Positions 42,273-50,909 of a DNA stretch of 64,000 nucleotides are shown piece after piece. Source of the DNA: an uncultured Gemmatimonadales bacterium (lineage in GTDB: Bacteria; Gemmatimonadota; Gemmatimonadetes; JACCXV01; JAHWKZ01); the NCBI GenBank assembly GCA_947259315.1, contig CAMYLR010000003.1, positions 62,001 through 126,000 on the forward strand, in the 5' to 3' direction. The notes under the pieces were generated by a model. It was not told the origin of the DNA and searched no databases. It worked only from the letters and a program-made list of their open reading frames with translations. The stretch's first letter is position 1. Every line of letters begins with the position of its first letter. The position numbers and the translations under genes were made by a program.

Positions 42273-43577
42273 TTACAAACGACGCGTAATCGCGGCGCCA
42301 AACCAGTGCTCTACCGTTTCGTAAACTCCATCGATCGTCGAGTCATTCTCGGGAAAGGCGACGCCCTCGCGGTCGTCCAGCAGCGAGAATCGATAACCAA
42401 AATCGAGATCGAATTGGGACCGACGTAAACCAAGCCCGATCGAATAACTGTTGCGCGTCGCGTCGGGGACGATGGGATTGACGGAGGTAACGTCGGCTGG
42501 GGTTTCTTCCCAGGCATAACCGACGCGGAAAGTCGTCCCCGGCAGGTACTCGACCTCAGCGCCGAATCGCGCCGACCATGCGTCATCGTAATCCAACCCG
42601 ATCGAACCATCGAGTGTCGGGTCGTCAAACTGGAACTGAATCGCGTCGACAGCGCTCCAGTTGACCCATTGCAAGTCAGCCCGAACCCACAACTCGGGGA
42701 TCGGCCGAAAGGCTACACCGCCGACCGCCGTCGACGGGAACGTGAACGGGATGCGCGCGTTCTGGGAGACAAACCGCTCATCGAGCACGTCGCCGACCGT
42801 GCCCTCCCCGAGTGGCACGGCTCGCAGCTCTGCGGGTGCGACGTCGATGAAGTCTGCCACACCGTTGAGATCGATCTCGATCTCGCTTCGCACTTGAGCG
42901 CCGAAGACGAGCTGCTCCGACGCTACGAACATGGCGGCACCATTCCAGCCGATACCGGTCCCGTCAGCGTCGATTCTCGAGCGCGCCAGATCTATCGGCG
43001 CCAGCCCACCCAGAGCGCTGATATCTGGATCTTGTTCGAAACGACGGACGTCAAACCTCGTATTCAACACATCGACACCGATCGCGAAGCTCCAACCGTT
43101 GTAGGGTCCGGCCGCAACTACGGGGTTGAAGTTGATCGAGCGCAGGTCGGCGTCAAAAGAGTGGAATCGACCTACAAAGTCGCTTGGGTTCTCCCACTCG
43201 ACGGCCAGTATCCACGGCGTGTTGACCGCGATCCCGCCGGTCAACTTTTCGGCCACGGTGTGAGAGATGTAGAGCGAGCCGCCGAAAGTCGGGCTCGACT
43301 CGCGATCGAATTCCTTGGTCCCGAATCCTCGGAACTGACTCGCGTCTGCGCCCAGCGAGCCGCCGACCTGGATGAACGTGCCGCTCAAATGAGCCATGCC
43401 GGCCGGGTTGTAGAATACAGTGCTCGGGTCGTCGGGCATGGCGGTAGCGGCTCCGCCCAGCGCCGCTGGTCGAGCGGCGAGATCCCATTGTAGAAAGGCC
43501 TGCGCGCGAGTCGTCCCCGGTGTGACGATGAGGACGATACCGAGCAGTACTACGGTGACGGTTTTTGGGACGAGCAC
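42273..43577 (-). CDS. FadL/OmpP1-type outer-membrane transporter
   Basis: Outer-membrane beta-barrel of about 434 residues for long-chain fatty acids or other hydrophobic compounds. After a signal peptide (ending TTRAQA) comes the hatch-domain pattern AARPAALGGAATAMPDDPSTVFYNPAGMAHL, recognised as FadL-like (here in two overlapping parts), followed by barrel strands and a C-terminal EHWFGAAITRRL. I chose the GTG at 43577 because a promoter lies just before it; a TTG at 43616 would run through that promoter. The thioesterase gene is divergent. Confidence 0.85.
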   Translation of the reverse strand: MLVPKTVTVVLLGIVLIVTPGTTRAQAFLQWDLAARPAALGGAATAMPDDPSTVFYNPAGMAHLSGTFIQVGGSLGADASQFRGFGTKEFDRESSPTFGGSLYISHTVAEKLTGGIAVNTPWILAVEWENPSDFVGRFHSFDADLRSINFNPVVAAGPYNGWSFAIGVDVLNTRFDVRRFEQDPDISALGGLAPIDLARSRIDADGTGIGWNGAAMFVASEQLVFGAQVRSEIEIDLNGVADFIDVAPAELRAVPLGEGTVGDVLDERFVSQNARIPFTFPSTAVGGVAFRPIPELWVRADLQWVNWSAVDAIQFQFDDPTLDGSIGLDYDDAWSARFGAEVEYLPGTTFRVGYAWEETPADVTSVNPIVPDATRNSYSIGLGLRRSQFDLDFGYRFSLLDDREGVAFPENDSTIDGVYETVEHWFGAAITRRL

Positions 43578-43587
43578 GTCGGCGCGA

Positions 43588-43616
43588 ACAGTAGCCAGCG
43601 GCGGTAATCGTCGCAA
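43588..43616 (-). promoter_or_regulatory. Putative promoter of the FadL-like gene
   Basis: On the minus strand TTGCGA (43616-43611), a 17-base spacer, then TACTGT (43593-43588), ten bases before the GTG at 43577. This argues for the shorter start. Confidence 0.4.
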
Positions 43617-43665
43617 CCAGGATCGGTCGGCGTAGAGGCGGGGGAGCGGTTAGCTTGCCGCTCCC

Positions 43666-44115
43666 ATGAGCCGCCACCCCTCGACGCGTCATTTCAATGT
43701 CAAGATCCCGGTGCGCTTCCGCGACCTCGACCCGATGGGTCATGTCAACAACTCCGTTTACTTCACCTACCTCGAGGAAGCGCGCACCGCATACTGGCAG
43801 GAGCTGCATCACGATTACTCGTATGAGGTGCTCGACTTCGTGGTGGCGAGAGCGGCGTGTGATTTCGTGTCGGCGGTGGAGCTTCGTGAGACACTGCGCG
43901 TCGAGGTGCGTCTGTCGAGAATCGGGACCAGCTCGTTCGTGCTCAATTACGAGCTGTTTGACGAACAGAGCGAGCGGTTAGTCGCGCGCGGCGAGACGGT
44001 GCAAGTCATGATCGACCACAAGACCGGAAGGCGACGCCAAATCGAGCCCGAGCTACGGGCGAGGATGAGGTCGTTCTCGGAGCATTGGGGAACGACCCCG
44101 GAGGAGCAGGCCTAA
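43666..44115 (+). CDS. ybgC: Acyl-CoA thioesterase (YbgC/4-hydroxybenzoyl-CoA type)
   Basis: Hot-dog fold thioesterase of 149 residues. The active-site segment VRFRDLDPMGHVNNSVYF holds the Asp of the YbgC family (RDLDPMGHVNN). A C-terminal region with MIDHKTGRRR follows. YbgC-type enzymes release short acyl chains from CoA and are linked to Tol-Pal and phospholipid metabolism, but no tol genes are nearby. TAGCTT (43651-43656) lies nine bases before the ATG. Its stop overlaps the convergent Spy-like gene by four bases. Confidence 0.9.
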   Translation: MSRHPSTRHFNVKIPVRFRDLDPMGHVNNSVYFTYLEEARTAYWQELHHDYSYEVLDFVVARAACDFVSAVELRETLRVEVRLSRIGTSSFVLNYELFDEQSERLVARGETVQVMIDHKTGRRRQIEPELRARMRSFSEHWGTTPEEQA

Positions 44116-44684
44116 TCCCTGGGGCGCTGCTGGCCGGGTCTTCGATCGGGCTGGTTTTGAAGCGCGTTCGAGCCGCGTGGCTGACGCACGCCGCGCTGGT
44201 CGCGACGTTGGTCCTGTTGACGATCGCTTCGTCGCTCGGCCATCAGCTGGCGCACCCGGGCGTCAAACTGTTCGTTGAAGAGCATGAACTTGGCGCGCTG
44301 TTGTGGCGTCAGGAGCTGTCCCAGCCGCTGGCGCTGTTGCTCGCGTAACAGCTCCGTCGATCGTCTCTGAGTTTCGAGCTGATCGAGCGCACGACGCACC
44401 TCGTCATCGTCGACGGGCTCCCTCCCCAGCGCCTGTCGCAGTCTTTGCATCGCCTGTCGTCGCTCCGCGCCGGCTTCACGGTTCTGACGCCGGAAATCAC
44501 GCATGACCGCTTCCAGTTCGCTGGTCTCACGGTCGTTCAGCTCGAGCAATCCCTGTAGCCGCTCGAGCCGCGCTCGCTCGAGCCGACCGATATCCGTTGG
44601 CCGGTCGCTTTCTTGAGCGATCGACGGGCCGCCCGACAACCCGAGCGCGACCACGATCAAGAATGCAAACGATGTCGGTCTCAT
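44112..44684 (-). CDS. Spy/CpxP-like periplasmic helical protein
   Basis: Exported 190-residue protein with signal peptide (about 1-24, ending SIAQ) and an all-helical, highly charged body. LTPQQRAKFMLFNEQFDARV near residue 130 resembles the LTxxQ repeat of Spy/CpxP proteins, with an upstream partner LQGLLELNDRE. The tail is Arg/Gln-rich and disordered. Spy and CpxP are envelope stress chaperones or regulators. It overlaps the anti-sigma stop (ATGA), so it is the last gene of the second ECF operon. Confidence 0.78.
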   Translation of the reverse strand: MRPTSFAFLIVVALGLSGGPSIAQESDRPTDIGRLERARLERLQGLLELNDRETSELEAVMRDFRRQNREAGAERRQAMQRLRQALGREPVDDDEVRRALDQLETQRRSTELLREQQRQRLGQLLTPQQRAKFMLFNEQFDARVRQLMAERRSDRQQDQRRDQRGVRQPRGSNALQNQPDRRPGQQRPRD

Positions 44685-45241
44685 AGGTCGAAGCTCGTGG
44701 TTGATAGTTCGCTCAAGATCGCCGTCTGATCTTCTTCGGTGAGAGATGCGAACTCGTCTTCCAGCGAAGTGATGTCGTATTCGCGGATCTCGAGCCCGCC
44801 GTCCAGCGTGGCCAGCAACGCGTCCAATTCGGTTTCGTTATCCAGCGCGTCGAGTGCGTCTTCGGCGGCGCGGTCGGCTTCGTCGATGACGGTTAACCGG
44901 CCGCCGTCAGCCGGCTCGTCGGGCGCCAACACGAAGACACCGATCACTGCCGCCGCGGCCGCGATCGGAATCCACCATCCGCCGCGTCGAAGTGACCGCA
45001 CCGTCGGTTGTTGCTCCACGGGGGCGATGGCGTCGAGGATGCGTTCACGTTGAGCGACAAACTCAGCGGCGGAGGGGTGTTCTTGTTCGCCTCGCAACGC
45101 GGCGAACACGCGCTTGAGCTCAGCCAGCCGCCGGGCGCATAGATCGCACGTGTTGAGATGCGTTGGGATCGTGTCCGGAACGTTGGGTGCTTCCGGTTCG
45201 TCCAGCCAACCGATCAGTTCTTGGTCGGTCAGGTGCCTCAT
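44681..45241 (-). CDS. Zinc-finger anti-sigma factor, locus 2
   Basis: Anti-sigma factor of 186 residues. An N-terminal zf-HC2 motif HLNTCDLC (about 28-35) is followed by a linker and one membrane helix (WWIPIAAAAAVIGVFVLAP, about 88-106), then a very acidic periplasmic region with runs of Glu/Asp (TELDALLATLDGG). It overlaps both neighbours by four bases, so sigma, anti-sigma and the Spy-like protein are translationally coupled. The periplasmic end differs completely from that of the locus 1 anti-sigma. Confidence 0.88.
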   Translation of the reverse strand: MRHLTDQELIGWLDEPEAPNVPDTIPTHLNTCDLCARRLAELKRVFAALRGEQEHPSAAEFVAQRERILDAIAPVEQQPTVRSLRRGGWWIPIAAAAAVIGVFVLAPDEPADGGRLTVIDEADRAAEDALDALDNETELDALLATLDGGLEIREYDITSLEDEFASLTEEDQTAILSELSTTSFDL

Positions 45242-45777
45242 GATGGTGGTGCCTCCTTCATGTATCCGTCGCGCAGTCGGGTCACAGCGTGATGAAACGA
45301 AACCCGAGCGCTGTTCTCCGTAGTCTTGAGAATGTCGGCGATCTCCCTATATGGCAGGTCGTCGTACACCCTCAAGATCACGATCGCTCGCTGCATCTCG
45401 GGCAACGTTTCGATCCGCTGCCTCAGGTCCTCGCTCAGCGCCGCGACCTCGGCCCGTCGATCGGGCCCCGGATCAGGGTCGGCGATGCGGTCGTCGATCT
45501 CGCGATGGTCGCGCCGCCGGCGACTCCGCATCGCATCGTACGCCAGCCGGACGGCGATTCGGTACAACCAGGTCGAGAACGCCGATCGGCGCTCAAACGT
45601 TCCAAGCTGCTCCCAGGCGCGAATAAACGCGTCCTGGGTTAGATCCATCGCCAGATCCCGGTCGCCGGTCATCTTGGCCAGCGTCCCGAAGATCCGTGGC
45701 TGATGACGGTCGACGAGCTGGCCAAACGCCTGCGCGTCGCCGGCCTGCGCCTGCTTGACCAGCTGGTCGTCGCCCAT
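45238..45777 (-). CDS. ECF-type RNA polymerase sigma factor, locus 2
   Basis: Sigma factor of 179 residues. Region 2 includes LTQDAFIRAWEQLGTFERR and STWLYRIAVRLAYDAMRSRRRR; region 4 includes LPEMQRAIVILRVYDDLPYREIADIL as the helix-turn-helix. Its partner is the anti-sigma gene overlapping its stop. I chose the ATG at 45777, where the typical N-terminus (MGDDQLVKQAQAGD) begins; a longer frame reaches 45996 but overlaps the end of the peptide-permease gene. The circuit probably senses envelope stress, given the Spy-like protein. Confidence 0.92.
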   Translation of the reverse strand: MGDDQLVKQAQAGDAQAFGQLVDRHQPRIFGTLAKMTGDRDLAMDLTQDAFIRAWEQLGTFERRSAFSTWLYRIAVRLAYDAMRSRRRRDHREIDDRIADPDPGPDRRAEVAALSEDLRQRIETLPEMQRAIVILRVYDDLPYREIADILKTTENSARVSFHHAVTRLRDGYMKEAPPS

Positions 45778-45860
45778 GGGGTCGTCCCGTTCCGGGTTTC
45801 CCTTCCACGATTTGGACGCCGTCGAACGCTCAATATTAAGCCTGGCAAGCACTTCCTGCG

Positions 45861-46736
45861 CTACTCGGTGCGTGGTAGCGGGGCTCGAGCGCCGCCCTGG
45901 AGGCGTGGGTCCATAGCGTCGCGCAGACCGTCCCCAAAGAGATTGAACCCGAGCACGACGGCGCCGATCGCGAGACCCGGGAAAATCGAGATCCACGGCG
46001 CGGTGCGCAGGAAGTCCCGGCCATCAGCGATCATCGACCCCCACGATGGGGTCGGGGGCTGCGCGCCGAGCCCGATAAACGACAACGCCGCCTCGAGCAT
46101 GATCGCGCTCGCCATCCCGAGCGTCACCGCGATGATCGCCGGGGCGATACAGTTGGGAAGCACGTGGCGCGTGATCAAGCGTGCGTCACTCATGCCGAGC
46201 GCGCGTGCCGCCTGTACGAAGTCGAGCTCGCGCACGACCAACGCCTGCGACCGGACGAGTCGCGCCAGCCCGGCCCAGCCGACGACGCCGATCGCCACGA
46301 AGACGACGCCGAGCCCGGGTTGGAACGCGGCCGTGATCGCGATCAGGAGGAGCAGCGTCGGAAAGGCGAGCGTGACATCGGCCAGCCGCATGATCAAACC
46401 TTCGATTCGACCGCCGTAGTAACCCGAGATGACGCCTAGAAAAACACCCAGCGTGAAGGCGATCGTCTGCGATGCGACGCCGACCAGGAGCGAGATGCGC
46501 GCCCCATAGAGGACTCGAGACAGGATGTCGCGCCCAAACGAATCGGTGCCGAACCAGTGATCACGCGACGGGCCCTCCAGACCCCGGGCGAGGTTTTGCG
46601 CGAGCGGATCGTAGGGCGCCAGCCAAGGGCCGGTGAGCCCGACTACGACCAACATCAGCATGATCGCCGCTCCAGCTATCGCCAGTCGGTTCTGGCTCAG
46701 CGCGCTGACCAGTCGACTATCTCGCGCCACGCTCAT
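45861..46736 (-). CDS. dppC: Peptide ABC transporter permease (DppC/OppC type)
   Basis: Inner-membrane permease of 291 residues with about six helices and the EAA-like coupling loop RALGMSDARLITRHVLPNC. The N-terminal WLAPYDPLAQNLARGLEGPS and FGTDSFGRDILSRVLYGAR are classic for DppC. It takes the second position in the pair, overlapping dppB by 20 bases. The matching solute-binding protein is 4-5 kb away at 50.9 kb, and no ATPase (DppD/F) is found in the window. Confidence 0.92.
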   Translation of the reverse strand: MSVARDSRLVSALSQNRLAIAGAAIMLMLVVVGLTGPWLAPYDPLAQNLARGLEGPSRDHWFGTDSFGRDILSRVLYGARISLLVGVASQTIAFTLGVFLGVISGYYGGRIEGLIMRLADVTLAFPTLLLLIAITAAFQPGLGVVFVAIGVVGWAGLARLVRSQALVVRELDFVQAARALGMSDARLITRHVLPNCIAPAIIAVTLGMASAIMLEAALSFIGLGAQPPTPSWGSMIADGRDFLRTAPWISIFPGLAIGAVVLGFNLFGDGLRDAMDPRLQGGARAPLPRTE

Positions 46737-47655
46737 ACCTCACTCTCGGGTCTAGGTATCCGTACAGCAGGTCGACGGCGAGGTTGACGAGCACGAACAC
46801 GATCGCCAGGAAGAGCACGGTGCCCTGGATTACCGGCAGGTCACGCTTGAGGATCGCGTTGAGCGCAAACCGGCCGATACCGGGCCAGGCGAAGATCGAT
46901 TCGGTGAGCACCGACCCCGACAGGTAGGCGCCAAAATCGAGCCCGATCGCCGTGACTACGGGGATCAAAGCCGCTTTAAGCGCGTGCTTTCCGATCACCC
47001 GCGTCTCGCCGAGACCCTTCGCGCGGGCGGTGCGTATGTAGTCGAGGCGGATCACCTCGAGCATCGACGAGCGCGTCAGCCGGGCGATGTAGGCGGTGGA
47101 TCGCATCCCCAGCGTGAGCGCCGGGAGAATGAGATAGGGCAGCGCGCCGCCGCCGAAACCGGATGGCGGCAACAAGCGCCACGATACGCTGACCACCAGG
47201 ATGAGGATCAGCCCCACCCAGTAGACCGGGAACGAAATCCCGACCAGCGCGACGGTCATCCCCAAACCGTCGAGCCACGTCGACTGTTTGACCGCCGACA
47301 CGACGCCGATCAGCACCCCGCTCAGGATGGCGAACGCCATCGCAACCGACGCCAGGTATAGCGTCTTTGGGAAGTGATCCATGATACCGTCGAGCACCGG
47401 CTGGCCAGTGATGTACGATGTGCCCCAATCGCCACGGATCAGACCGGCGACATAATGGTAGAACTGACTCCAGACCGGCTCATCGAGATGGAGCTCGGCC
47501 CGGAGCCGATCGATCGTGGCCTGATCGAACCGCTCGCCGACCATCGCCAGCACAGGATCTCCGGGCGCGATGTACAGCAGCATGAAGGTGACGATGAGAA
47601 CGCCGAGCAGGACTGGGATCGTGTGGACGACGCGGCGGAGAGTGTATTGAAGCAT
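46717..47655 (-). CDS. dppB: Peptide ABC transporter permease (DppB/OppB type)
   Basis: Inner-membrane permease of 312 residues with six helices. The N-terminal FMLLYIAPGDP and the coupling loop TARAKGLGETRVIGKHAL are family signatures. I chose the ATG at 47655 (MLQYTLRRVV), as a TTG four codons upstream is the only alternative. It is the first gene of the pair with dppC and is divergent from the M1 peptidase gene. It probably imports di- or oligopeptides, perhaps the products of the peptidases encoded nearby. Confidence 0.92.
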   Translation of the reverse strand: MLQYTLRRVVHTIPVLLGVLIVTFMLLYIAPGDPVLAMVGERFDQATIDRLRAELHLDEPVWSQFYHYVAGLIRGDWGTSYITGQPVLDGIMDHFPKTLYLASVAMAFAILSGVLIGVVSAVKQSTWLDGLGMTVALVGISFPVYWVGLILILVVSVSWRLLPPSGFGGGALPYLILPALTLGMRSTAYIARLTRSSMLEVIRLDYIRTARAKGLGETRVIGKHALKAALIPVVTAIGLDFGAYLSGSVLTESIFAWPGIGRFALNAILKRDLPVIQGTVLFLAIVFVLVNLAVDLLYGYLDPRVRYERGAR

Positions 47656-47764
47656 CGTGAACGTCAAACGTAGGGATGGTGGGCCGGCCGGAGCAATTCG
47701 TCCGTGACGTCGATGGCCCCAGACATGAGATTGTATATCTCGCTTTGAACGTTAAGGAGGACAC

Positions 47765-49651
47765 GTGATACCAAGAACGACTCTCGGCGCGCTGGTCTTT
47801 ATCGTCGCGCTCACGTCTCAGGGGTTCGCACAGAACGGCGACGATCCGCGGTTTCAGACGCCGCCGCTTCCAACCCCGAACAGCTACCGGACGGGGGCGG
47901 GTCTACCCGGTGCGGACTACTGGCAGCAGCGTGTCGATTATCAGATCCGGGCAACGCTGGATCCGGCTGCCACTCGGGTGTCGGGATCGGAGACGATCAC
48001 ATACACCAACAACTCACCCGACTCGCTGTCGTACCTCTGGATACAGCTCGATCAAAATTTGTTCGCGCTCGGTAGTCGCGGCGCGCAAGCGTTCCCGGAA
48101 GAAGGCCGGTTTGGTGGTGCAGGCCCGGGTGGTGGTTATGAGATCTCGGCGGTGACATCCGGCGGGGCTCCACTAGACCATCGCATCAACGACACGCTCA
48201 TGCGGGTCGACTTGGCGAGCCCGGTTGCGCCCGGTGGCACGACGACGCTGTCGATCGACTGGAGCTTTCAGGTTCCCGTGAGCGGCGCCGATCGGATGGG
48301 GCGCGATGGCAATCTGTACCTCTTGGCACAGTGGTATCCCCGGCTGGCGGTGTACGACGATGTGAACGGGTGGAATACCATGCCCTACCTGGGCCAAGGC
48401 GAGTTCTATCTCGAATACGGCGACTTCGATGTGGAGTTGACGGTTCCGGCGACGTATTTCGTGGGCGCCACCGGGTCGCTCTTGAATCCCGAGGAGGTGT
48501 TGACCGCGACCCAACGCGAGAGGTTGGTCCTGGCACGTGAAGGTGGAGAGGTCGTAAACGTGGTCACCGAGTCGGAGTTCACCGACATAACAGCGATCCG
48601 ACCGCGTACCGACGGCTCACTGACGTGGCGCTTTCGGGCCGAGAACGTGCGCGATTTCGCTTGGGGAGCGAGTCCCCGGTTCGCTTGGGACGCCACCAGC
48701 CACGGCAACACGCTGATCCACTCCCTCTATCGGCCCAGCGCGCGAGCGTGGCGCGAGGTCGCTCAGATGAGCCGACACTCGATCGCGTTTTACTCCGAGT
48801 ACCTGGGCGAGTATCCGTACCCGACGGCGACCGCGATCGAGGGACCGGTGTTTGGCATGGAGTACCCGATGGTCATCTTTGTGGCGCCCGAGGCCGACCG
48901 CGAAACGTTGTTCGACATCATCGATCACGAGTGGGGCCACATGTGGTTTCCGATGATCGTCGGCACGGACGAGCGACGCTATGCGTGGATGGACGAAGGG
49001 TTCGACACGTTTATCAACCAGTTGAGCAAGCAGGAGTATTTCCCGGAGAGTGAGCCCGAGCTCCTGAACGTGGCGCAGTACGCGACCGCGATCCGGACCT
49101 ACGAGGAGCAGCCGATGGGGATCGCGCCTGACGCCTACGATCCGCGCACGCCGGCGCTCGGGATCGCGGCCTACACCAAACCGGCGGTCATGCTGAATGC
49201 GCTACGGGGTTTGGTCGGCGCCGACCCGTTTGACGCGGCGTTGAAGCGTTACTTCGAGGTATGGTCGTACAAGCACCCACAACCGGCTGACTTTTTCCGA
49301 TTGATCGAAGATGAGGTCGGGATGGAGTTGGGTTGGTTCTGGCACAATTGGATCTACACGACCGGCACCAGTGACGTGGCGATCCTGGGAGTCGACCAAA
49401 ACCGCAACAGCGAGAGTTGGACGGTGGTCGTGTCGGTCGACCAGCGCGGGGATCTTCTGATGCCGGCGGTGGTCGTGGCGACCACGGTGGATGGGGCGAG
49501 TGACACCGTCACGATTCCCGTTGATGCGTTCTATGGCACCGATCGCGCGGCGGCCACGCTCACTCTTCCGGACCGCGCGGAACGAATCACCGTCAATGGT
49601 GGTCCTGACTGGGGCGACATCAACCCGCAGAACAACACCTGGGAGCGCTAG
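47765..49651 (+). CDS. Secreted M1 family metallopeptidase
   Basis: Exported zinc aminopeptidase of 628 residues with signal peptide (about 1-22, ending GFAQ). The N-terminal beta-saddle (about 50-290) leads to the catalytic domain with GMEYP (364-368, the GxMEN-like substrate loop), HEWGH (388-392) and Glu 411 in WMDEGFDTF as the third zinc ligand. The GTG at 47765 has a strong AAGGAGG four bases upstream. It is divergent from the peptide permease operon. M1 members of this type are common in predatory and proteolytic bacteria. Confidence 0.92.
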   Translation: MIPRTTLGALVFIVALTSQGFAQNGDDPRFQTPPLPTPNSYRTGAGLPGADYWQQRVDYQIRATLDPAATRVSGSETITYTNNSPDSLSYLWIQLDQNLFALGSRGAQAFPEEGRFGGAGPGGGYEISAVTSGGAPLDHRINDTLMRVDLASPVAPGGTTTLSIDWSFQVPVSGADRMGRDGNLYLLAQWYPRLAVYDDVNGWNTMPYLGQGEFYLEYGDFDVELTVPATYFVGATGSLLNPEEVLTATQRERLVLAREGGEVVNVVTESEFTDITAIRPRTDGSLTWRFRAENVRDFAWGASPRFAWDATSHGNTLIHSLYRPSARAWREVAQMSRHSIAFYSEYLGEYPYPTATAIEGPVFGMEYPMVIFVAPEADRETLFDIIDHEWGHMWFPMIVGTDERRYAWMDEGFDTFINQLSKQEYFPESEPELLNVAQYATAIRTYEEQPMGIAPDAYDPRTPALGIAAYTKPAVMLNALRGLVGADPFDAALKRYFEVWSYKHPQPADFFRLIEDEVGMELGWFWHNWIYTTGTSDVAILGVDQNRNSESWTVVVSVDQRGDLLMPAVVVATTVDGASDTVTIPVDAFYGTDRAAATLTLPDRAERITVNGGPDWGDINPQNNTWER

Positions 49652-49732
49652 CGGCTAGGAGACTTCGGCCCCGCGTGAGGTCGTTCTGGTGACGCGTGAT
49701 TCTGAGCGCGGGGTGTTCATGGTGGTGGGCCG

Positions 49733-50326
49733 GTGACGATTCTGGAGTTGGCGCTGATCGAGAACTGGTGGCTCGGACCGTTGGCCACGGTAGCGGTCCA
49801 CGTTTCGGACTACTACCTCACCATTCATTCCGCGCGTCTGTATCACGCCGGCGGCAAAGACCACATGGAAGTCGAAGGCAGCTATGAGCTCAATCCGACC
49901 TTCGAGGCGGACATCGACTCCTTGCGGCTGCTGAGTCCAAGACTGTTTCTGATCATGGCTCTCACGATCGCGTTCCTCGTCCTGGTCTGGCTCCTCAGCG
50001 TGGGCTGGGAGTCAGTACTCCCGGTCGAATTCTACTTCTTTGTGCTGGGGTCCTTCGTGTGCCTGCAGGGTCCTATCCACGTCCGGCACATCCACAACCT
50101 GGTGCTATTTCGTCACGCAGTCGGCGGCCAAGGTGTATCGGGCAGTGTCAGGTTCGATCGTTGGCTGAGCCTCGAGATCTCGGCGGCTGGGATGTTGATG
50201 GCTTCGGCGTTCTTTCTCATCTGGTTTCTGCTCACGGGCAGCTGGTTTCTTCTCGGCGGAACGATGAGTTGCGCTGTCGTGGCTATCAGACAGCGACGGC
50301 TCGGCAGGCAAGCACGGCAGAGCTAA
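49733..50326 (+). CDS. Integral membrane protein of unknown family
   Basis: Protein of 197 residues with about four helices (around 10-30, 70-90, 100-118, 145-185) and a periplasmic or cytoplasmic insert (about 30-65) bearing SYELNP. The segment GPIHVRHIHNLVLFRH is rich in His and could bind a metal or heme. I do not recognise the family. The GTG start at 49733 follows the M1 gene by about 80 bases. The neighbour to its right is convergent. Confidence 0.6.
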   Translation: MTILELALIENWWLGPLATVAVHVSDYYLTIHSARLYHAGGKDHMEVEGSYELNPTFEADIDSLRLLSPRLFLIMALTIAFLVLVWLLSVGWESVLPVEFYFFVLGSFVCLQGPIHVRHIHNLVLFRHAVGGQGVSGSVRFDRWLSLEISAAGMLMASAFFLIWFLLTGSWFLLGGTMSCAVVAIRQRRLGRQARQS

Positions 50327-50344
50327 TCAGCGACGTAGTCTTAT

Positions 50345-50908
50345 TCACGCCAAGTCGGTGACTTCCGGCTTTAGGAATCGGTGTGTGTAGCCCCACGGTC
50401 GCCCAGCACCGTAGTCGAACACGAACCGCTCGCGGCGGGTCAGCTCGTGGAGAATCGGCGGCGAGATGTAGTCAGGGTCGATGCGCATCTCACCGACCAC
50501 GAGTGGGCTGCCGGCTTTCAGGACGCGCCAGATCTCGCGCAGACAAAAGGCCCGATTCTCGACTTCGCCCAGCACGGTGAAGAGCAGCGCACCATCGAAC
50601 GAACGATCCCCGTACGGCAGCGCCATCGCGTTGGCCTGGACGTAGTCGGCGTTCCAGAGAAACTGGGTGCGCAACTTATGGCGCGCCCTGACCAGCATTT
50701 CGCGCTGGACGTCGACTGTCTGAAGCCGGCTGTTCCCGGTCCGTTTAGCGATCTCGGCGCTGAAGAACCCTGGCCCGGGACCGACTTCGAGCACTCGCGA
50801 GTCCGGCGATGGGCTCAACAGCCCGACCACCTTGGCAGGGTCGGAGAAGACGCGGCGCAGCGGGTTGTCGAGAACCCACCAGAGCCGGGCTGGGCATGGG
50901 CCACTCAT
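50345..50908 (-). CDS. Class I SAM-dependent methyltransferase
   Basis: Methyltransferase of 187 residues with motif I VLEVGPGPGFFSAEI (about 38-52), motif II (DVQREMLVRAR), and motif III ALLFTVLGEVENR. It is small and ubiE/UbiG-like; the substrate is unknown. The ATG lies one base after the peptide-binding protein gene stop, so both are on one transcript. It is unlike the methyltransferase at 34.3 kb in its C-terminal region. Confidence 0.82.
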   Translation of the reverse strand: MSGPCPARLWWVLDNPLRRVFSDPAKVVGLLSPSPDSRVLEVGPGPGFFSAEIAKRTGNSRLQTVDVQREMLVRARHKLRTQFLWNADYVQANAMALPYGDRSFDGALLFTVLGEVENRAFCLREIWRVLKAGSPLVVGEMRIDPDYISPPILHELTRRERFVFDYGAGRPWGYTHRFLKPEVTDLA

Positions 50909-50909
50909 G

